NCBI GenBank assembly: GCA_038025085.1
Contig: CM076153.1
Coordinates: 3,782,001 to 3,846,000, forward strand
DNA length: 64,000 bases
Direction of reading: 5' to 3'
From: Tetragonia tetragonoides
Lineage: Eukaryota; Streptophyta; Magnoliopsida; Caryophyllales; Aizoaceae
Shown here: piece by piece, positions 1 to 10,828 of the stretch
Numbering within the stretch: position 1 is the first letter of the stretch
How the letters are laid out: each line of letters begins with the position of its first letter
Translations under genes and position numbers: made by a program
Notes under the pieces: generated by a model
The model's database searches: none
Told to the model about the DNA's origin: nothing
What the model saw: the letters and a program-made list of their open reading frames with translations, nothing else

Positions 1-1
1 T

Positions 2-232
2 CTGGCTTACAGATGTGTTAACCGTGTCCCAAAGAAAAGACCGTCCATGAGAGATATAGTCCAAGTATTGTCCCGGATTCTTAAAGCACGGCGTAGTAAG
101 AAGCATGGGGGGACATCCTTGTCTGCAACACCGGAGGACGTGGCCATTGATGTCGATGAAGCAGAAGTCCGGACTAAAATGGGTGAACATAGGAGAGAAG
201 AATCTGTTGACAGCATGGACACTGATCTTTGA
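2..232 (+). CDS. Receptor-like kinase, last exon (partial, cut by window edge)
   Basis: The open frame enters from the left edge and ends at a TGA. It encodes the end of a protein kinase C-lobe (the VPKKRPSMRDIVQVL segment, subdomain XI with its conserved Arg) and a Ser/Asp/Glu-rich tail ending DSMDTDL. The same exon recurs at 9147-9476 with only a few changes, and there it is preceded by exons with the HRDIKSSN catalytic loop and DFGLS. The tail is most like the calcium/calmodulin-regulated receptor-like kinases (CRLK group); this family call is from memory. Whether the gene to the left is complete cannot be seen. The second copy lacks its N-lobe, so this one may be the parental gene or another truncated copy. 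Confidence 0.7.
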   Translation: MAYRCVNRVPKKRPSMRDIVQVLSRILKARRSKKHGGTSLSATPEDVAIDVDEAEVRTKMGEHRREESVDSMDTDL

Positions 233-799
233 ACCCTAATTCTTTTTTTTTTTTTTTTTTTTTCTTTTTGGTTCCTTCTGTTATATATGTTGTGCAGTTT
301 TGAAAAGATATTGGAGGAGTACAGCAAATTGAATTTTGATTTTGTGTGCGAGGTTTCAGGATCTAAGCTTAGGACTTCATTCCTGGTTAGCTCATTGTAA
401 AAATAGGCCCTTTTTATTTTCCTTTTCTGATAGGTTCTCTTTATGGAAATCAATTAATTAACCAGGTAGATCTTACCCATTTCTCAGTTTTGCTTGAATG
501 ACTCCAGCTCTTTGTATATTGGCATTTTGAAATTGAAAATGCAGCAACAGATATCAGAACCCATCTGTGCATTTCTCAGTTTCTCTTCAATTTCACTTTA
601 TGTTCTTGTTCAGAATCCTGTCTGATATTTCATCCCAAAAACCATCTTCTTTTCCTAAATACTTTCTTTTCAAGTATTTTGCTGTAGACTTTGTAGTATA
701 AATGCTCAACCATTCTAGTTACACAGGCTGAGAAAACCATGAACTTTTATTTAAATTTTTTAATTTTATTTTAATAACTTGCACGAAAGGAAAATTTAC
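233..799. other. Receptor kinase 3' flank, no gene seen
   Basis: This is 3' UTR-like and intergenic sequence with a T-run at 243-263. It matches the stretch after the second kinase copy (9477 onward) base for base over long runs, so it is part of the duplicated segment. I see no coding sequence. Confidence 0.6.
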
Positions 800-1065
800 T
801 TGTATTTATTCAGCGTCCTTCTGCAGCTGAAGTCTGGTCAGAGCTTCTGCACTGGGTTGGTATAATCAGAAGACGGTGGTGCTTACATAGAGAGTTGAAG
901 TGGAAGAAGAAGAATTGCACACAGAAGAATGTTCGGAATCGAATGTGCAAAGCTTGCTTTAATTTGGCAGAGGCGGAGTGACGGAGTGTGACATATGGTG
1001 TGAGAGGAATCAAAGAACTTTTAGTAAGGAGAAGAAACCTGCTGCGATCAGCTGGCCAGATAAGT
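800..1065 (+). mobile_element. LINE 3'-end relic, copy 1
   Basis: The plus-strand frame reads through a segment ending IWCERNQRTFSKEK, with tryptophans spaced as in the C-terminal zf-RVT/IWRERN region of plant non-LTR retrotransposon proteins. It is a relic: an 8-bp duplication near 978-985 (tgacggag) shifts the frame in this copy but not in the copy at 10035-10290. The rest of the element is missing. Identification rests on the IW-ERN-F pattern and is moderate. Confidence 0.5.
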
Positions 1066-1581
1066 CCAATACCCATGTTTGTTGTGTTAGGGCAAATGCT
1101 GTTTGTGATCACATGCCTGTCGTATTTCTGAGATTTAGTTCCATTCTCGTTTATCTAGTAAATACTATACTGTTGTATAGCTGGTATATTGGTGATTTAC
1201 TGTACCGAGGATGTTTTGCTGTACCTGAAACCTGAATGGACTACTTGTACTAGTAATTCTCTGCTTCGGGGTATCACATTGATAATGCTTTCGAAGATGA
1301 AAAATAATAAACTAACATTTTTTAAAAATAAAATATAAAATGAAATAAAGGCTAAGTACTTTTATCAAAATATGTATCACACCAAGCATTTAAATTTTTT
1401 TTTTTTATCCTTGAACCAAAAATTAAAATAAAATCAAAATGACAACTTTTTTTTTTTTTTTTTGGGGAAGCAAACAAGCCAAATTTGGATATTACAACAA
1501 TAGCCACCAAGTATGTAGGAGCTGAAGAAATGTTTGTTTTAATGAATGGTACAGATTCTCAGATGTTAAGTGGAGGTGATT
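1066..1581. other. Intergenic, no gene seen
   Basis: AT-rich sequence with T-runs (1398-1407, 1448-1463), between the LINE relic and the 3' end of the P450. It matches 10290-10828. No coding sequence is seen. Confidence 0.6.
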
Positions 1582-3228
1582 TCACTGGCAGGGAGTAGAT
1601 GCAATGATCATAATAGGATGTCGTCGTTGGACAGTTAAGCCTGGACACTCTACCATGTCTAAAGTTTCACCTGCTGCTCCACCAGGTAATTTCCAATTGA
1701 ACTCATTAACAAGGCTTGCTAATACTAGTTCAGCTGTGACCATGGCATATAATGACCCTGGGCAACCTCTTCTACCAGCTCCAAATGGAATAAAATGGAA
1801 ATGTTGGCCCTTAGAATCCACTGACGAGTTCAAGAATCTCTCCGGATTGAACTTTTCAGGATCTTCCCAGCAGGCGGCGTCTCTTTGGATCGCCCACGCG
1901 TTGATTATAACTTGTGTTCCTGCAGCAATATCATAGCCATTGATTTTGACATCCTGAGAGGATTCTCGAAAAGCCAACATGGGAGCGGGAGGATGTAGCC
2001 TAAGTGTCTCATTGATGGTTGCCTTGAGGTACTTCATGCTCTCCAAATCATCCTCACTTACTCCCTTTTTCCCTTTAACAATTCTCCTCACCTCTTCTTG
2101 CAGTTTTTTCAGAATTTTGGGGTGCCTTATCAACTCTGCAACCGCCCAGTCTAGTAATGTGTAAATTGAATCTGTTCCTGCAATAAACATGTCCTGTTGA
2201 ACAATATTTCCAAAATGGTCATTATTAGTTAGCCTTAGCACACAAATTTTAGCAACTAATTAAGCTAATGTTGGTAATCTATATTCATCAATCAATAATA
2301 ATGATAGTTAATTACCAGTATAAGGGCGCTGATGCTATCTGCAGAAAGTCTAGGGTCTTCCTTCTGAAGTTGAAGCAAGACGTCAACGAAGTCCTTAACG
2401 TTCTCTTCATCATCATCATCATCATCAGTAATTATTCCTTTTTCACTATGTTCATGAATTTCTTTCTTCATGAACTCATTAAAGGTCTTCCAGACATTTT
2501 CGGCCCGAGCTTCAAGGCCAGATACTCGATCAATCCAACCCAACCAGGGTATGTAATCCCCTACACTGAACGCCCCCATCACCGCCGCAAACTCCTTGAA
2601 GAGCAGCTCAAACTCGGTGCTTCCTTCATTGTCACCACTATACCTCTTACCCAAGGCTGACCTGCTCACCAGATCATTCGTTAATTTCAAAATCATGGCA
2701 CTCAGGTTCACTGGTGATGACAAACTAGAGCAGGACTTTGTTATGTTTTGTAACATTATAGCAACCTCTTCTTCCCTTATCGCCCGAAAAGATTGAACTT
2801 TCTTGCTGCTCAAAATTTAAACGTCTCCAATCTTCTCCATATCGACCAAAAGCGATGTCCTTTCCATCGTAGAAGATCCTGTCGACAAACCGGAGTCTAG
2901 GCCGGTTGACAAAGATCAATTCATGGGTCTTCATGATCTCTCGGGCTCCGTCTTGAGACAAGACAACAAGGGTGGGTTTGCTGCCTAAGTGAAGCAAAAT
3001 GAGCTTGCCATATTGTTCGGACAGCGATGCAAGGAAGTGATGAGGGAGTTTAGTTAGCTGGTGGAGGTTCCCTAGGATTGGCAACTTTGGTGGAGAGGGT
3101 GGTAAGTTTGGTCTTTTTGAGGTATTAAGAGTGATGAATAGCCATTTCAATTTGTAGAGGAAAATTGCCAAGAGAAATAAGGGGAGGAAAGGGAGTTTCT
3201 CTGACAATTGTACAAGCAATGTAGACAT
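1582..3228 (-). pseudogene. CYP71A-like cytochrome P450, copy 1 (20-bp deletion)
   Basis: Two exons: 3228-2316 and 2193-1582, with a phase-0 intron (donor GTAATT, acceptor CAG) at the site usual for CYP71 genes. Exon 1 has an N-terminal membrane anchor, the PPSPPKLPILGNLHQL hinge and the DWRRL C-helix. Exon 2 has the I-helix AGTDS, ETLR (ExxR), PERF and the haem loop FGAGRRGCPG. Compared with the copies at 10829 and 18103, 20 bases are missing at about 2815/2816, just after DWRRL. This shifts the frame and leads to an early stop; adding 20 nt would give exon 1 a length divisible by three (933). Apart from this lesion both exons are well preserved, so inactivation looks recent. The start is the ATG at 3228, which aligns with the other copies; an ATG three codons upstream also exists. 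Confidence 0.88.
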
Positions 3229-3282
3229 TTTTCTCAATTTGTTTCCTTGGGTGTTTTTTGGTTTAATTTGTTGTTGATCTCC

Positions 3283-3291
3283 GTTTTATAG
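3283..3291 (-). promoter_or_regulatory. TATA box of P450 copy 1
   Basis: On the minus strand this reads CTATAAAAC, 55-63 bases upstream of the P450 start. The same box lies upstream of P450 copy 4 (about 20107-20115), so the promoter was duplicated with the gene. Confidence 0.5.
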
Positions 3292-6200
3292 GAAAAGAAG
3301 ATAGGAAATAGAGCCACACCACAATGCTTGCTTGCTATATAATTATCTCATGAACAAAAAAACCTGGACTTTTTTTTTAAGTAGTTAAAGACTATTGTTT
3401 CCCAAATCACATGTTGGTCAACTTTTTTTAATTATCGGTAGTATTGATTGTATTATTGTTGGTTTCTCTAGTAGATTATACTACCTCCGTCTTGTTAAAA
3501 ATTTTAACACCGTTTCCGAGACACTACTTTAACTGTAAATAATTACAATTATATGAATAAATAAATAAATAAATTATAAAATTATGATTTCTCAAAAGTA
3601 CTATTAAAATGAAATACAAAGAGAAGTGAATTGCAGCCGTGTTTCTCTCGTGCCATTATATACACAATAAACTAACGAAGTTGCTTAACGTAAATCAGAA
3701 ATTGCTTAACGTAAATCTTTTTGACATAAAACTTCCCAAACTACCCTTTTTATTTGTAAAGGAGCATCCTCTTAGTTTTCCTTTTCCCCTCTCCCATCAT
3801 TCTCTCTAATCAATCAATATCGATGATTCTTTCGATCAAGATAATATTTTTGATCAAATTAATGATGATATTGAGGTAATTTTTATGATCTAGATTAATT
3901 TCTTTTTCAAATTACTAGTTGTTTAAGGTTTTTGTGGGTGGTAGGTTAGGGTTTGTTGGATGGTGGTCGGAGGTGGTGAGTTGCGGTTGCTGGGCAGTTG
4001 GAGAGAGAGAAAAGCTGGGTTTTGTGGTGGAGAGAGAAAGAGATTGGGTGGGAGGGGGGGCGGTGGTCTGGTGGTCGCCGGACACAGGGAAGGGCGATGG
4101 TGTGAGGGTAGGGGAGGGGGCGGTTGTACGGTGTTGGGAGCTTAGTAAGCTTGTGATAATACTTTTAACAAAATCGAATGATTTACATTAAGCAATTCCC
4201 TAAACCAATGATTCTCATGTTTTAATGGGGTTTTATTTGTTGTCAGGCATATAGTTCGAACGTGATGAGCCGCTTCTTACGGTTTGAAATGGTGGAGGAT
4301 CTTTAAAAAAATAAAAATAAAAACTCCAACGGCACTCCTGCGATCCTGTCAGGCTGTCCCAAAAAAAAACAAAAAAACAAATGTCACATTAAAAGACATG
4401 TTAGCTTTCTTAGGAACAGAGTCGCAATGTTTGCTTTGCCTTTGACTAATTGATGAAGGAATAAGTCGACATTACTAAGATTACCTGTCTTGAGTATTCA
4501 ACATGTAGAACTTCTTTTATTTGGTATTAATTGTATTATTGTAGGTTCCTGATGCTCTTGTACATTACTCGTATAATATATGCACGATTACAGCCGTGTT
4601 TCTCTCGTGGCATTATAAACTTCTGAACCACTATATGCGCTATCAATGAATCTCAAGGTTTAATGCTTTTTCTACAAAATCTAACTAGTACTAGTAATTG
4701 CTATTCCTTATAAACTACAGTAATAAGCTGAGTCATTGGGGTAAGGATCATAGGTTGTTCTGGAAAAAAAAGCAGAGGTGCAGTCCACCAAATCTCATCA
4801 TCAAATTGGTCTCTCTTTTTTTTGGACCATTAGATTGCAGGGGGATTGGGTGGTTGGAAGAGAGAGATAAGAAGAAAAGAAGAACTGTCTTTGTTGTTAA
4901 CAGCAGAGGATCTAAACTTGAGTCACTGAGGCTCTTTTTGGCTGATGGGAACCCTTACAGATTTAGTTCAGAGTTTTTGTTTATTGAATGGGCAAAGACG
5001 GTAGACTCTTAGCCACATTACATTTTGGGGAAGGGGTTGATTCTATGGGGGAACGTGTATGAGATTTAAACCTCCGTTCTTAAGGTTGGCTTGAGGTGTG
5101 GGTGATCTATCGATTGAGCTCTCCATTTTTGTTCTGCAGATTTTTTTGTTTGGCAAGACAAGAAACCGGGCCTTCATTAGCCTATTACAAGGGGGATGGG
5201 GTGGCCTAAAGGCCCGTAGCATCAAATACTACCCTCAATCTTAAATTGATTGTAATGAGCTTTGAACCCCCTAATTAGTTGGAGGGGTGAGAACTCTATG
5301 ACTTGTGCTCCCACTTTTTGGTTTTTTGTAGATCTAGTTAGGCTCCGTTTGGTTGGGGTTAAACAGTTTTTCCATTGTTTGGTTTACCATGAGAAGGAAG
5401 ATGATTTTAAGGGGGAAAAACATTTTCACCTATCACTAATAGTGGACTTGATCATCGAATTTGGTTGTCAGAACTTTGGGCCATAAAATCAAACTCACAC
5501 TCAACTTGATTGGACATCGGGTTGAATATTCTTATTTTTTTTTAAATTGCAAGACTCGATCCCAAGTTAATTTTCATTTATGGGGATAATAGGAATGTGC
5601 CACTCCACTATATCACCAAGTTCTCATAACCGTTACAATGATAAACTAAGGTTGTGTTTTTATTTCTATTGATTTTCATTGATTGGGTAAGGAGCCGTTG
5701 GTATACTAATGCAGTCATTGACTGGGCAACGTTCGAAATTGCTGCCTATAGTAGAAGGTCCAGAAGGCTAGGAGCCCCTTTTTAGTTTTCAGTGCCCCTC
5801 CCCCTTTTAGCTTAACCATCCCCGCGACGACAATCTCCTCATTCTCTCCCCTCCACCCGTCCGGTTGTGTGCAAAGTCGACCAAGGAGTAAGTATCGAAT
5901 CAAACATCATTTCTATTTTCTAAGATGCTTTTGAGTGTTAAAAGTCAATTGCTTGGTAGGAAATAAGTAGTGGATAAGGGATGAATTTTAATTTGTTTGA
6001 TTCATCCCAAAACTTGAATTTACTTTAGATTGATCATATATTGCTAGCCTTTACACTCTCCCGTTGTGGGTCTAATTGCTATTAGGTAGCCATACTTACA
6101 TTCAGATTTTGATTTCACTTTTGTGATGTTGTTTGTTTCGCCAGGTATTATTTTTTTTTTTTCACATTATCTACGGCTCTTAATGCCGTTTGTTTTCTAC

Positions 6201-6997
6201 AGTAGTTCTTAGGGTCAGTTCTTTTCGCTTGAAAAACACTTGAACTTAATTGAAATGTAGTGATAAATTTTTTTCAGAATGACCTTCAACAATTTAAAAC
6301 TCGATCAAAGATATTCAATATTGGACTCCATTGAAAGTGTGCATTGAAATCTTTTCAATGACAAATACATACCTTCATCATATATTTATTTTGGAATAGG
6401 GAACTTTTTGAGTAATAAGTACTCATATGAATTGAACTGGATTGAATTGAATTGAACTTCAAAATCAGCCGAGGAGAGTCAGTCTTTTATCTTTGAGTTA
6501 AATTTAATATGTTATACAGGAGTATATGGTAGACTTGGGTAGTGGGCAGTATGCATTCACGCATATTAGTAGCTTTAGGTTCCTTTTGATTCAGCCCAAA
6601 ATGTATTTCTTTTTCCTTCAATGATGTTTGTTTTCAAGTATTTAGTTGTAGATTTGTAGTTCCTGTCTTTTTAGAGTTGTATGAATGCTCAACGTACCCT
6701 TACAGCCACATAGGCTGAAAGGATCATTAACTCTTCTTTTTTTAAAAATCTTGCAACAAAGGCAAAATACTTCTATTTAAAACATGTAGCACACAAGTAT
6801 TTAAAACTGAATATTATGGAATACAATCAAATTAAAATGACATGAAAAACGAATATTACAGCAATAGCAACCAAGCATGTTGTTGTTATAGCCAAACAAA
6901 AACTCAAATTTTGTATTAAAAGGGTATGGATCCTCTGTTGTCAACTGCACAGGTGATCTTAATTAACACATGTTCAATCAATCTCTCCGTCATTTAT
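3292..6997. other. Long intergenic stretch, no convincing gene
   Basis: Patches of this region (about 4400-4700) match the 5' flanks of P450 copies 3 and 4 (12590-12800, 20160-20400), so they are duplicated promoter-side DNA. A phrase ending tgtttctctcgtg-cattata occurs at about 3637 and again at about 4596, a local direct duplication of about 0.96 kb spacing. A G-rich tract (3920-4140) gives open frames that are low complexity. From 6560 onward the sequence resembles the 3' flank shared by the P450/kinase units. No gene is supported. Confidence 0.5.
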
Positions 6998-7595
6998 TTA
7001 TTTGATCGGGGAGGAAGGAGGAGATGCAATGATCATAAGAGGATGTTGTCGATGGACAGTCATGCCTGGACACTCTGCCATGTCTAAAGTTTCACATGCT
7101 GCTCCATCGGGTAATTTCCAATCGAACTCGTTAACAAGGCTTGCTAACACTAGTTCAGCGGCGACCAAGGCAAATAATGACCCTGGGCAACCTCTTCTAC
7201 CAGCTCCAAATGGAATAAATTGGAAATATTGGCCCTTAGAATCCACCAATGAGTTTAAGAATCTCTCTGGCTTGAACTCTTCAGGCTCTTTCCAGAAGGC
7301 GGCGTCTGTTTGGATAGCCCACGCGTTGATTATAACTTGTGTTCCTGCAGCAACATCGTAGCCATTGATTTTGACATCCTGAGAGGATTCTCGAAACACC
7401 AACATGGGAAGAGGAGGATGTAGCCTAAGGGTCTCATTGATTGTTGCCTTCAGATACTTCATGCTCTCCAGATCATCCTCGCTTACTCCCTTTTTGCCTT
7501 CAACAATTCCCCTCACCTCTTGTTGTAGTTCTTTCAATACTCTTGGGTTCTTTATCAATTCTGACACTGTCCATTCTAGTAATAGTAGTAATATG
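6998..7595 (-). pseudogene. CYP71A-like P450, copy 2 (exon 2 fragment)
   Basis: Only the second exon remains. It starts abruptly in the I-helix (LLEWTVSEL) and runs through ETLR, PERF and the intact haem loop FGAGRRGCPG to a stop at 6998. The oxygen-binding AGTD motif, the splice acceptor and all of exon 1 are absent. Upstream of the break the sequence becomes CTA/TTA-rich and then changes to receptor kinase DNA on the other strand (7839). It is closest to copy 4 (18103-20052): both have [12 protein letters not shown] or nearly so, and both share the 3' flank. It cannot make a P450. Confidence 0.88.
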
Positions 7596-7989
7596 TAATT
7601 ATCTTTAATTAAGTTGCAGTTTAATTTATTAAAAGAAAAATTCAGTACTCTTTGCCATAAAAGGAAGATACAATGTTCTTACTTTGTAATGAAGTGGTTA
7701 TGATAAGCAAAATAAGAGCACTTGGACAAAGTTTGCATGTTTGTAATTGGCAGATTAGTTACAAGTATTTCTTACTCCAAATTCCAAGAGATAACCTGTT
7801 AAAGTAGGTGTTGATTGTTTCGTGCTTTCTTTTTCCAGATGAAAAGATGGAACCATTAACCTGGGACCGAAGGGTTCATATAGCACTGGATGTAGATAGA
7901 GGCTTGGAGTATCTTCATGATGGGGTAAGTTCTAATTAACTTGCCTTTTTATTTATCCTTTGTGATTTGAGTGGTGGCGGGCCAGGAGC

Positions 7990-8108
7990 TTTTGGGTACT
8001 TGGTGTTGTACCCAAATGGGTACAACACCCTCTCACAACCCATTAAAAATAGGTGGGCCATGTTTTAATGGTTTGTGAGAGGGTTGGGTACAACACCAAG
8101 TACCCAAA
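7990..8108. repeat. Nested inverted repeat (foldback MITE) in kinase intron
   Basis: The arms read ttttgggtacttggtgttgt and its complement at the right end. The inner part is also palindromic (gggtacaacaccctctcaca against tgtgagagggttgggtacaa). About 119 bp long. No clear target duplication was found. Confidence 0.6.
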
Positions 8109-8342
8109 AATTTGGGGTGGCGGGCGGAGGAAAAACTACAATGTTTCTTCTTGGGATGGCATATTGAACCTAAATATATTCTTCTCCTACTTGTTTCAGG
8201 CGATTCCTCCTGTGATGCACCGTGACATCAAATCTTCCAACATTTTGTTGGATCAGTCAATGAGAGCCAGAGTAAGTTCGCGTCTGTTAGTTTGTATTAT
8301 CTGATAGCTTTGCCAATGCTTTGAGGGCTCTTGGTTCACTAA

Positions 8343-8627
8343 GGCTATGTTTGATCACCTGGATAAAACTGATCTGAACTGAACTGATCTGATCTTATCT
8401 GAACTGAACTGAATTAATTTTTTAAACTTGACCGTTTACCATTTAAAATTTGTCCAAACATAGTCAACATTGGACTCATTTGAAAGTATGCTTTGAGATC
8501 TTTTCGATGACATAATTATCATTATGAAATTATTTCGGAATAAAAAGTATATGAGTGTTAAAGTTACGCATGGACTGAACTGAACTGAATTAAATTTAAG
8601 TAAAATTAAGGTGAATCAAACATAGCC
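8343..8627. mobile_element. Tourist-like MITE with TAA target duplication
   Basis: The terminal inverted repeats are ggctatgtttgat and its complement atcaaacatagcc. Both sides are flanked by TAA (8340-8342 and 8628-8630), as expected for PIF/Harbinger-derived MITEs. Length 285 bp; the interior is rich in gaactgaactgaa. Confidence 0.7.
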
Positions 8628-9476
8628 TAACTGCCAATTGAGATATTAAATCTCTTCACCTTTTCCCATAGTATTTCACTAATGATGGAGGCATTTATAA
8701 CTTTGTTTCTTAATTAGCCAAGATTTGTTATTGAATATCTTCTTTTGATTTAGGTTGCTGATTTTGGACTTTCAAGAGAAGAGATGCTTGATGGACATGC
8801 ATCGAATTTGAGAGGGACTTTTGGCTATCTTGATCCTGAGTACATATCCACGAGAACGTTCACAAAGAAAAGTGATGTCTACAGTTATGGAGTCCTACTT
8901 TTTGAACTTATCACAGCGAGGAATCCTCTACAAGGTCTGATGGAATATGTTGAGCTGGTACGTTGTCGTAGCTCTTTGTCTATTTGTACTGTATTGGCCA
9001 CCCCATGACAATATCAAAGTTCATAATATTGGGCCAAACAATTATCAAGAGTAGAAGTATCGCATAATCTTAAATTTCTACAGACAAATTTGTAGATTGG
9101 GGATCCAGTAACTTACTCCAACCCTTTTTTTATTGACGATTAATAGGCTGCAATGAATGCGGAAGGAGGAACTGGGTGGGAAGAAATTGCTGATTCCCGT
9201 CTTGATGAGAATTTTGATGTACATGAGCTACATGAGGTGGCTGCTCTGGCTTACAGATGCGTTAACCGTGTCCCAAAGAAAAGACCGTCCATGAGAGATA
9301 TAGTCCAAGTATTGTCCCGGATTCTTAAATCACGGCGTAGTAAGAAGCACGGGGGGACATCCTTGTCTGCAACGCCGGAGGACGTGGCCATTGATGTCGA
9401 TGAAGCAGAAGTCCAGACTAAAATGGGTGAACATAGGAGAGAAGAATCTGTTGACAGCATGGACACTGATCTTTGA

Positions 9477-10034
9477 ACCCTAATTCTTTTATTTCTTTCT
9501 TTTTGGTTTCTTCTGTTATATATGTGCAGTTTTGAAAGATATTGGGGGAGTACAGCAAGTTTAATTTTGATTTTGCTTGCGAGGTTTCAGGATCTAAGCT
9601 TAGGATTTCATTCCTTGTTAGCTCATTGTAAAAATAGGCCCTTTTTATTTTTCCTGTTTTTCCTGGTAGGTTCTCTTTATGGAAATCAATTAATTAACCA
9701 GGTAGATCTTACCCATTTCTCAGTTTTGCTTGAATGACACCAGCTCTTTGTATATTGGCATTTTGAAACTTTGAAAATGCAGCAACACTCTGCAACAGAT
9801 ATCAGAACCCATCTGTGAATTTCTCAGTTTCTCGTCAATTTCACTTTATGCTCTTGTTGTTCAGAATCCTGTCTGATATTTCATCCCAAAAAGCATCTTC
9901 TTTTCATGTATTTAGCTGTAGACTTTGTTGTAATAATGCTCAACCATTACAGTTACATACTTGCATTGGCTGAAAAAACCATGAACTTTTTTCTTTTCTA
10001 ATAACTTGCACGAAAGGAAAATTTACTTGTATTT
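9477..10034. other. Kinase 3' flank, no gene seen
   Basis: 3' UTR-like and intergenic DNA matching 233-800, with small indels. No coding sequence is seen. Confidence 0.6.
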
Positions 10035-10290
10035 ATTCAGCTTCCTTCTGCAGATGAAGTCTGGTCAGAGCTTCTGCAGTGAGTTGGTATAATCAGAAGA
10101 CGCTGGTGCTTACGTAGAGAGTTGAAGTGGAAGAAGAAGAATTGCACGCAGAAGAATGTTCGGAATCGAATGTGCAAAGCTTGCTTTAATCTGGCAGAGG
10201 CGGAGTGTGACATATGGTGTGAGAGGAATCAAAGAACTTTTAGTAAGGAGAAGAAACCTGCTGCGATCAGCTGGCCAGATAAGTCCAATA
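10035..10290 (+). mobile_element. LINE 3'-end relic, copy 2
   Basis: The same IWCERNQRTFSKEK segment as at 800-1065, here in an open frame through that motif but with a TGA upstream (10080-10082) where copy 1 has a Trp/His region. The two copies carry different lesions, so each decayed further after the duplication. Confidence 0.5.
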
Positions 10291-10828
10291 CCCAGTTTAT
10301 GTTAGGGCAAATGCTGTTTGTGATCACATGCCTGTCGTATTTCTGAGACTTAGTTTCATTCTTGTTTATCTAGTATACTGTTGTATAGCTGGTATTTTGG
10401 TGATGTAATGTACAGATGATGTTCTGCTGGACAAGGATACCACTTTGGTATATTGGTGATGTACTGTACAGAGGATGGTTTGCTGTACCTGAAAGACTAC
10501 TTATACTAGTACTTCTCTGCTTCGGGGTATCACATTGATAATGCTTTGGAAGATGAAAAATAATAAACTAAACAATTTTTAAAAATAAAATAAAATAAAG
10601 GCTAAGTACTTTTATTCAAAATATGTATCACACCAAGCATTTAAAATTTTATTTTATTTATCCTTAAACCAAAAGTGAATAAAATCAAAATAACAACCTA
10701 ATGTTTTTTTTTTTGGGAGCAAACAATTAAATTTGAATATTACAACAATAGCCACCAAGTATGTAGCTAAAGAAATGTTTGTTTTAATGAATGGTACAGA
10801 TCCTCAGATGTTAAGTGCAGAGGTGATT
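10291..10828. other. Intergenic, no gene seen
   Basis: AT-rich DNA that matches 1066-1581. No coding sequence is seen. Confidence 0.6.

Larger units (their letters stand above)
7839..9476 (+). pseudogene. CRLK-like receptor kinase, C-lobe exons only
   Basis: Four exons with good splice sites: 7839-7924, 8200-8271, 8754-8957 and 9147-9476. They encode LTWDRRVHIALDVDRGLEYL, then MHRDIKSSNILLD (catalytic loop), DFGLS (Mg loop), [10 protein letters not shown], the C-lobe and the acidic tail. Everything 5' is missing: no signal peptide, membrane span, Gly loop or VAIK lysine. Just upstream is a P450 fragment on the opposite strand. The piece is therefore a truncated duplicate that cannot form a kinase, although the remaining frame is open throughout. 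Two introns contain MITE-like elements (7990-8108, 8343-8627). The catalytic loop has HRD and DFG intact, so truncation, not decay, is the lesion. Confidence 0.82.

Noticed and set aside
1604..1936. Plus-strand open frames opposite the P450 second exons (also 7002, 10851, 46593)
   Set aside because: They are antisense shadows of the conserved P450 reading frame and recur only because the P450 copies recur.
3919..4191. Open frame in a G-rich tract on the plus strand
   Set aside because: Composition is simple GGTGG/GAGAGA repeats, two frames are open at once, and no domain is visible.
8053..8304. Kinase-like frame starting with a Met before the HRD exon
   Set aside because: The first part is the arm of a foldback element; the real exon starts at 8200 after TTTCAG.
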